From Lactobacillus kefiranofaciens (GTDB lineage Bacteria > Bacillota > Bacilli > Lactobacillales > Lactobacillaceae): DNA of 64,000 nucleotides. The stretch is taken from positions 54,984 through 118,983 of the forward strand of contig NZ_FMXC01000003.1 of assembly GCF_900103655.1 (NCBI RefSeq), read 5' to 3'. This document shows, piece after piece, positions 60,381 through 64,000 of the stretch. The notes under the pieces were generated by a model, which was not told the origin of the DNA, made no database searches, and saw nothing but the letters and a program-made list of their open reading frames with translations. The position numbers and the translations under genes are program-made. Position 1 is the stretch's first letter, and each line of letters opens with the position of its first letter.

Positions 60381-61160
60381 ATGAAAATTGGTGATAGATT
60401 ACATCAAGTGCGAAATTTGCATGGATTGACGCAAGAGCAAATGGCGGCTGGAATAATTAGTAAGTCGCAATATTGGCGAATAGAAAAAGAATCTAACGCA
60501 ATTAGAGCAAGCAGTTTAATAAAGATCCTAAATCAAAATAAAATTTCTGTACTCACATTTTTTAAGGATGCTGATGATTCAGGGATTAATAGAAGAGAGC
60601 TGCAATATCAGATTACTAATGCATTTTTTGCACGGGATTATAAAAAATTAGAAGAAATTAAAAAGCAGTCGACTAATTCTCAAATGAAGAGACTGTTAAA
60701 TTGGCTTCTGGCAGAGCTCAGAGGTGAAAGCCAGACTTTTTTCGATGAAGAAAAAAGAAAATTGAGATATAACGTGTGGCAAGTCGAGAGATGGAATGAC
60801 GATATTTTGTGGTTTTTCTTTCATACTTTGTATTTGTATAAGTATTCCAATTTGGAAGGAATAATCAATGCACTTATTTCGAAGTTCACTAAGAATAAGA
60901 AAATTGAAGCTCGTCAGCAACAGTTAATCATAAGTATTGCTGTGCGTTATCTGAATATTTGTTATGAGCAAAATAATGAATATGAAGTGAAAAAGGTGGT
61001 TTGCTTTTTACATAAAGTGCCGAAAAATGCTGAGATTGGATTGGCAAAGTTGATTGCGGACTATTATGAAGCCCTGCTGAATAAGAAGAGCTTTGAGGCT
61101 GAAGAGATTTAGGATTTAATTAAGGCATGTGGTTATGAGAACTATTTGAGCCTAAATTAG
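60381..61160 (+). pseudogene. Rgg-like transcriptional regulator 4, late nonsense codon
   Basis: A paralogue with HTH (IGDRLHQVRNLHGLTQEQM..SQYWRIEKESNAI). The frame meets TAG at 61110-61112 and then continues open as DLIKACGYENYLSLN to TAG at 61158. The intact paralogue has IIQVLQKNGYDNYL there, so CAG to TAG is likely. Only the last 16 residues are lost; it may keep some function. ATG at 60381 with aaaggg upstream. Confidence 0.75.
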
Positions 61161-61199
61161 GGGGGTGAGATTAGTAAAAAATTAAATTTGCGTTTTTTG

Positions 61200-61240
61200 A
61201 TTTCAATTCTGCAGATTAGATTGTGCGATTGAAATTTCAA
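61200..61240. promoter_or_regulatory. Palindromes upstream of the surface protein gene
   Basis: ATTTCAAT (61200-61207) and ATTGAAAT (61228-61235) form an 8-bp dyad, and TTGAAATTTCAA (61229-61240) is a perfect 12-bp palindrome. They lie 60-100 bases ahead of the start, a fair place for an operator of the adjacent Rgg-like proteins. Confidence 0.4.
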
Positions 61241-61300
61241 AATTAAGATAAAACTGATAATATTTGTTATTTATTTTTTGTAAAGTGGAGAACATTAGGA

Positions 61301-64000
61301 TGAATAAGAAGATTAAAGTTACAAGTGCTGCTGCCGCAGCGTTAGCCAGTTTAGTATTGGTGAATGCCAATGTAAATAATGAAGTTAAGGCTGATACTAA
61401 GCCGGTTAATGCTACTAAGACTACTCAAAAGGCACAAACACCAGAAGAGGCTGCTCAAGCCAATGTTGATAGTGCGAAGAAGAACGTTGAAGCTGAACAA
61501 GGCAACGTAGACAAGGCTAAAGGTGATTTGGATCAAGCTAAAAAAGATGCCGAAAAGCCAGACGCTGACTACAAGGCACAAAGCGACAAGGTCGATGGAT
61601 TAAAGAAGACTGCTGACCAAAAGAATAATGCATTAACTGATGCTCAAAATAAAGAAAAGGATGCACAAGCTTTAGCTGATGAAGCAAATGATCCAGCTAA
61701 GGTTAAAGATGCTAAAGATGCTGTTACTAACCAAGAAGTCGTGGTAAAGGATGCCAATAAGGCAAAAGCCGCTGCGGATAAAGCAGTAAAGGATAAGCAA
61801 AAAGAAATTGATGATCTTAAAGGCAAAGTACAATCTGACACTCAAGATGTAAATGATAAGACTGCTGCCAAGAAGCAAGCCGATCAAGCTGTTAAAAATG
61901 CTAGCGATGCTTTGAAGGGTACGGGTGTTACTGAAGCTAAAGATGCAGTTGATACTTATCACAGTAATGTTGATAATTTAACCCAAAATATTACGCATAA
62001 CCAAGGCGTATTAAAGCATAATCAAGATGTATTAAAAGGTAATCAAGATAAATTAGGAGTCATTGATAAGGATCTGGTTCAAGCTAAATTAGATACTAAA
62101 GTTGCTAAAGCAAAATTAGATACTGATCAAGGTACTTTATATCAGAAGAATCAAGATTTGCAAAAGGCTAAGGATTTGGCAAATACTGCAGCTGGATTCT
62201 TTAAGTCATTAGCAGAAGACCAATCATTAACTGCTGAACAACGCGAAGATGCTAAGACAGCATATGGTATTTTGATGAATGATGGTAAGTTCAAAGGCTT
62301 TAATGAAGATGATGTAAAACTTACTTGGTATCACCCTGATCAGCAATTGGGTAAGGATGGGGATGCTACTTCATTAGCTAATATGCAAAGTGCATTAAAT
62401 GACCTTGATGAATTAGTAAAAGTGAGACATGAATATGGTGTACAATTGCCTCATATTTCATTAACTGCAACTGCTATTGCTATGATGTCCTCTGACTTTC
62501 TTAAAATAGCACCTGATTTTAATCACCCTATTAAACAGACAGAAAGTTATGGACCATTTTGGGAAGATGAGGAAGACATTGCTGCAGGAACAGATTATCC
62601 AGAATATGAACAAGTCCGTTCTTATATGAGTGAAAAGCAATACATCGATGATGCTATTGCAAAAGATGGATCACTTCAAAAATATGCATATGATAATAAC
62701 AAGCCTTTAACTCAAGATGTATGGGAAAGGAATACTGATTATTGGAATAAGCATCTTGGAAAACTAGGATATCAGGAAATTGGACACTACCAATCAATGA
62801 TAAATCCTGCTCAAAATTCAATTGGTGCAGCTCGTACTACGGGTACTTTGGCAAGTGGTGTTGGTGACTTGAAGTACGAAGGCTCATCTTCAATTGATAT
62901 CCTGCAGTCTAATTATGGCGATGGAACATATGTGCCTCAATATCCAAGTTTCACTATTGATCAATATAAAGATTTAGTAAATTCATATGTTGCAAATCCT
63001 GACAAGGCTAACTTCGTTCAAGCTGCTCAAGCTGCAGTTAAGAGTGCACAAGGTGTAGTAGATCATGATAATAAAGACTTCAACCATAAGCTTAATGACA
63101 TCCAAAATTCATTAGAAAAGCAATTTGAAAAGTTTAAGGAAGCTATTAAAGATAAGCAAGATGCTATTAAGAGGACCAATAAGCAAATCTCTGATGATCA
63201 AAGTGATTTATTAACTCAAAAAGTTCATTTAAAGCAAGCAACAGATAGATATAATACCTTAACTGCTTCTCATGATAAAAAAGTTAAGAACTATAAGGCT
63301 ACTGTAAAAGCTCAAGAAGAAGCTGAAACAGCATTAAAGACTGCCAACGATACTTTAACTCAAACCAAGCCCAAGCTTGCTCAAGCTCAAAAAGATCTTC
63401 CAACTTTAAAGCAAACTGCTACCGAAAAGGGCAACACTGCTAAGGACGAACAAACAAAGTTAGATCAATTAACCCAACATGTTGAAGATTTAAAGAATGC
63501 AGCAACAATTTTAGCCGATGCTAAGAAAGCAGTAACTGGTGCTCAAATTGCATATGATACTGCTAAAAAGAATTATGACGATGCAAATAAAGTCTTGAAT
63601 GGCGACTTGAAGACCAACAAAGATAAGGCTGACGCTAAAGTAGTCGCGGCACAAAAAGCATACGATGAAACAGTTGCTAAATTACAAGCAGCTAAGAACA
63701 AACTTGCTGAAGCACAACAAAAGTTGCAAGACATCTTGGATGCTGAATATGCTCAATCAATCATTACTTCAGGTCCAACAGAAACTAAGAAGACAGATAA
63801 GCAAGAACCCGTTAAGACTCCAGAAGTAACCTCAGAAACTAAGACTGATGATATCTCTACTGCTCCTAAGAAGATTCGCTTAACTCACAATGCCTTTGTT
63901 TACAACAAGCATGGCAAGGCAATTAGAAAAGGTCTTTACTTCAAGGTAATTAAGCGTGGTGAAAAGGTTAAGACCTTAAAGAATGCAAAAGTTGTAACTA
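61301..64000 (+). pseudogene. SEC10/PgrA-like coiled-coil surface protein, signal peptide frameshifted, runs off the window
   Basis: From 61321 to the window end one frame is open for 893 codons: Ala-rich signal peptide (SAAAAALASLVLVNANV..VKAD), a Lys/Asp/Ala coiled coil (to about 300), a SEC10-like domain (about 330-580), a second coiled coil, and a C-terminal SLAP module starting KKIRLTHNAFVYNKHGK. The ATG at 61301 with its site is in another frame: ATG to AAAGT then ACA is one base short of the expected GTTACA. As written, translation stops after 14 codons. Codons are biased as in highly expressed surface genes. Same architecture as the protein at 45858. Confidence 0.8.

Overview
The window reads as a low-GC Firmicute of the Lactobacillus acidophilus/helveticus/crispatus group. 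Supports are a tmRNA tag ending YALAA, SLAP-type surface domains, SEC10/PgrA-like surface proteins, DUF2969, DUF1146 and DUF4767 families, and the order atp operon - DUF1146 - MreB-like - yidD - rodA. Many genes carry a single recent lesion (frameshift, nonsense or short tandem duplication). That would fit a decaying dairy-type genome such as L. helveticus, but the species is inferred, not shown.

Layout. 1-12 kb: a small membrane peptide, a stand-alone S14 gene lacking a normal start codon, a VanZ-like protein, yebC, a seven-gene comG pseudopilus operon, a DNA-methylase-like gene, ackA, ssrA (tmRNA), manA, and a two-component system. 12-25 kb: an LtaS-type sulfatase, a second VanZ protein, pgi, a frameshifted multidrug-type MFS gene, a serine hydrolase, a tRNA-Glu/tRNA-Gln pair with C34 anticodons, murT, tdk-prfA-prmC-sua5 and upp. 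25-35 kb: the complete atpBEFHAGDC operon, then DUF1146, an MreB/Mbl-like gene, yidD, DUF2969 and rodA.

35-49 kb is the accessory region. Six genes, three of them broken, encode single-pass membrane proteins, several with a cytoplasmic zinc ribbon. Most share an uncharacterised outside module with a Y-A-H/D core, joined to varying partners (DUF4145, DUF4767, SLAP/Rib-like, TcaA-like). A TnpB-only IS605-type element is inserted among them, a GH3 lipoprotein (NagZ-like) lies within the region, and the block ends at a large coiled-coil surface protein. Two ~105-nt leader RNAs, each with its own promoter and terminator, start with nearly the same sequence. A third locus between them carries the reverse complement of that sequence between a promoter-like box with a 5' hairpin and a terminator, so it could make an antisense RNA to both leaders. 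I regard this RNA set and the mosaic membrane-protein family as the most novel content.

49-57 kb returns to core genes: usp, a 6S RNA candidate beside rarA, yueI, rpsD with a likely autoregulatory leader, ezrA, and a cysteine desulfurase-thiI pair for tRNA 4-thiouridine. 57-64 kb holds four paralogous Rgg-like regulators (three disrupted) with an rsuA-type pseudouridine synthase between the first two. A second SEC10/PgrA-like surface protein follows. Its signal peptide is frameshifted, and it runs off the window end.
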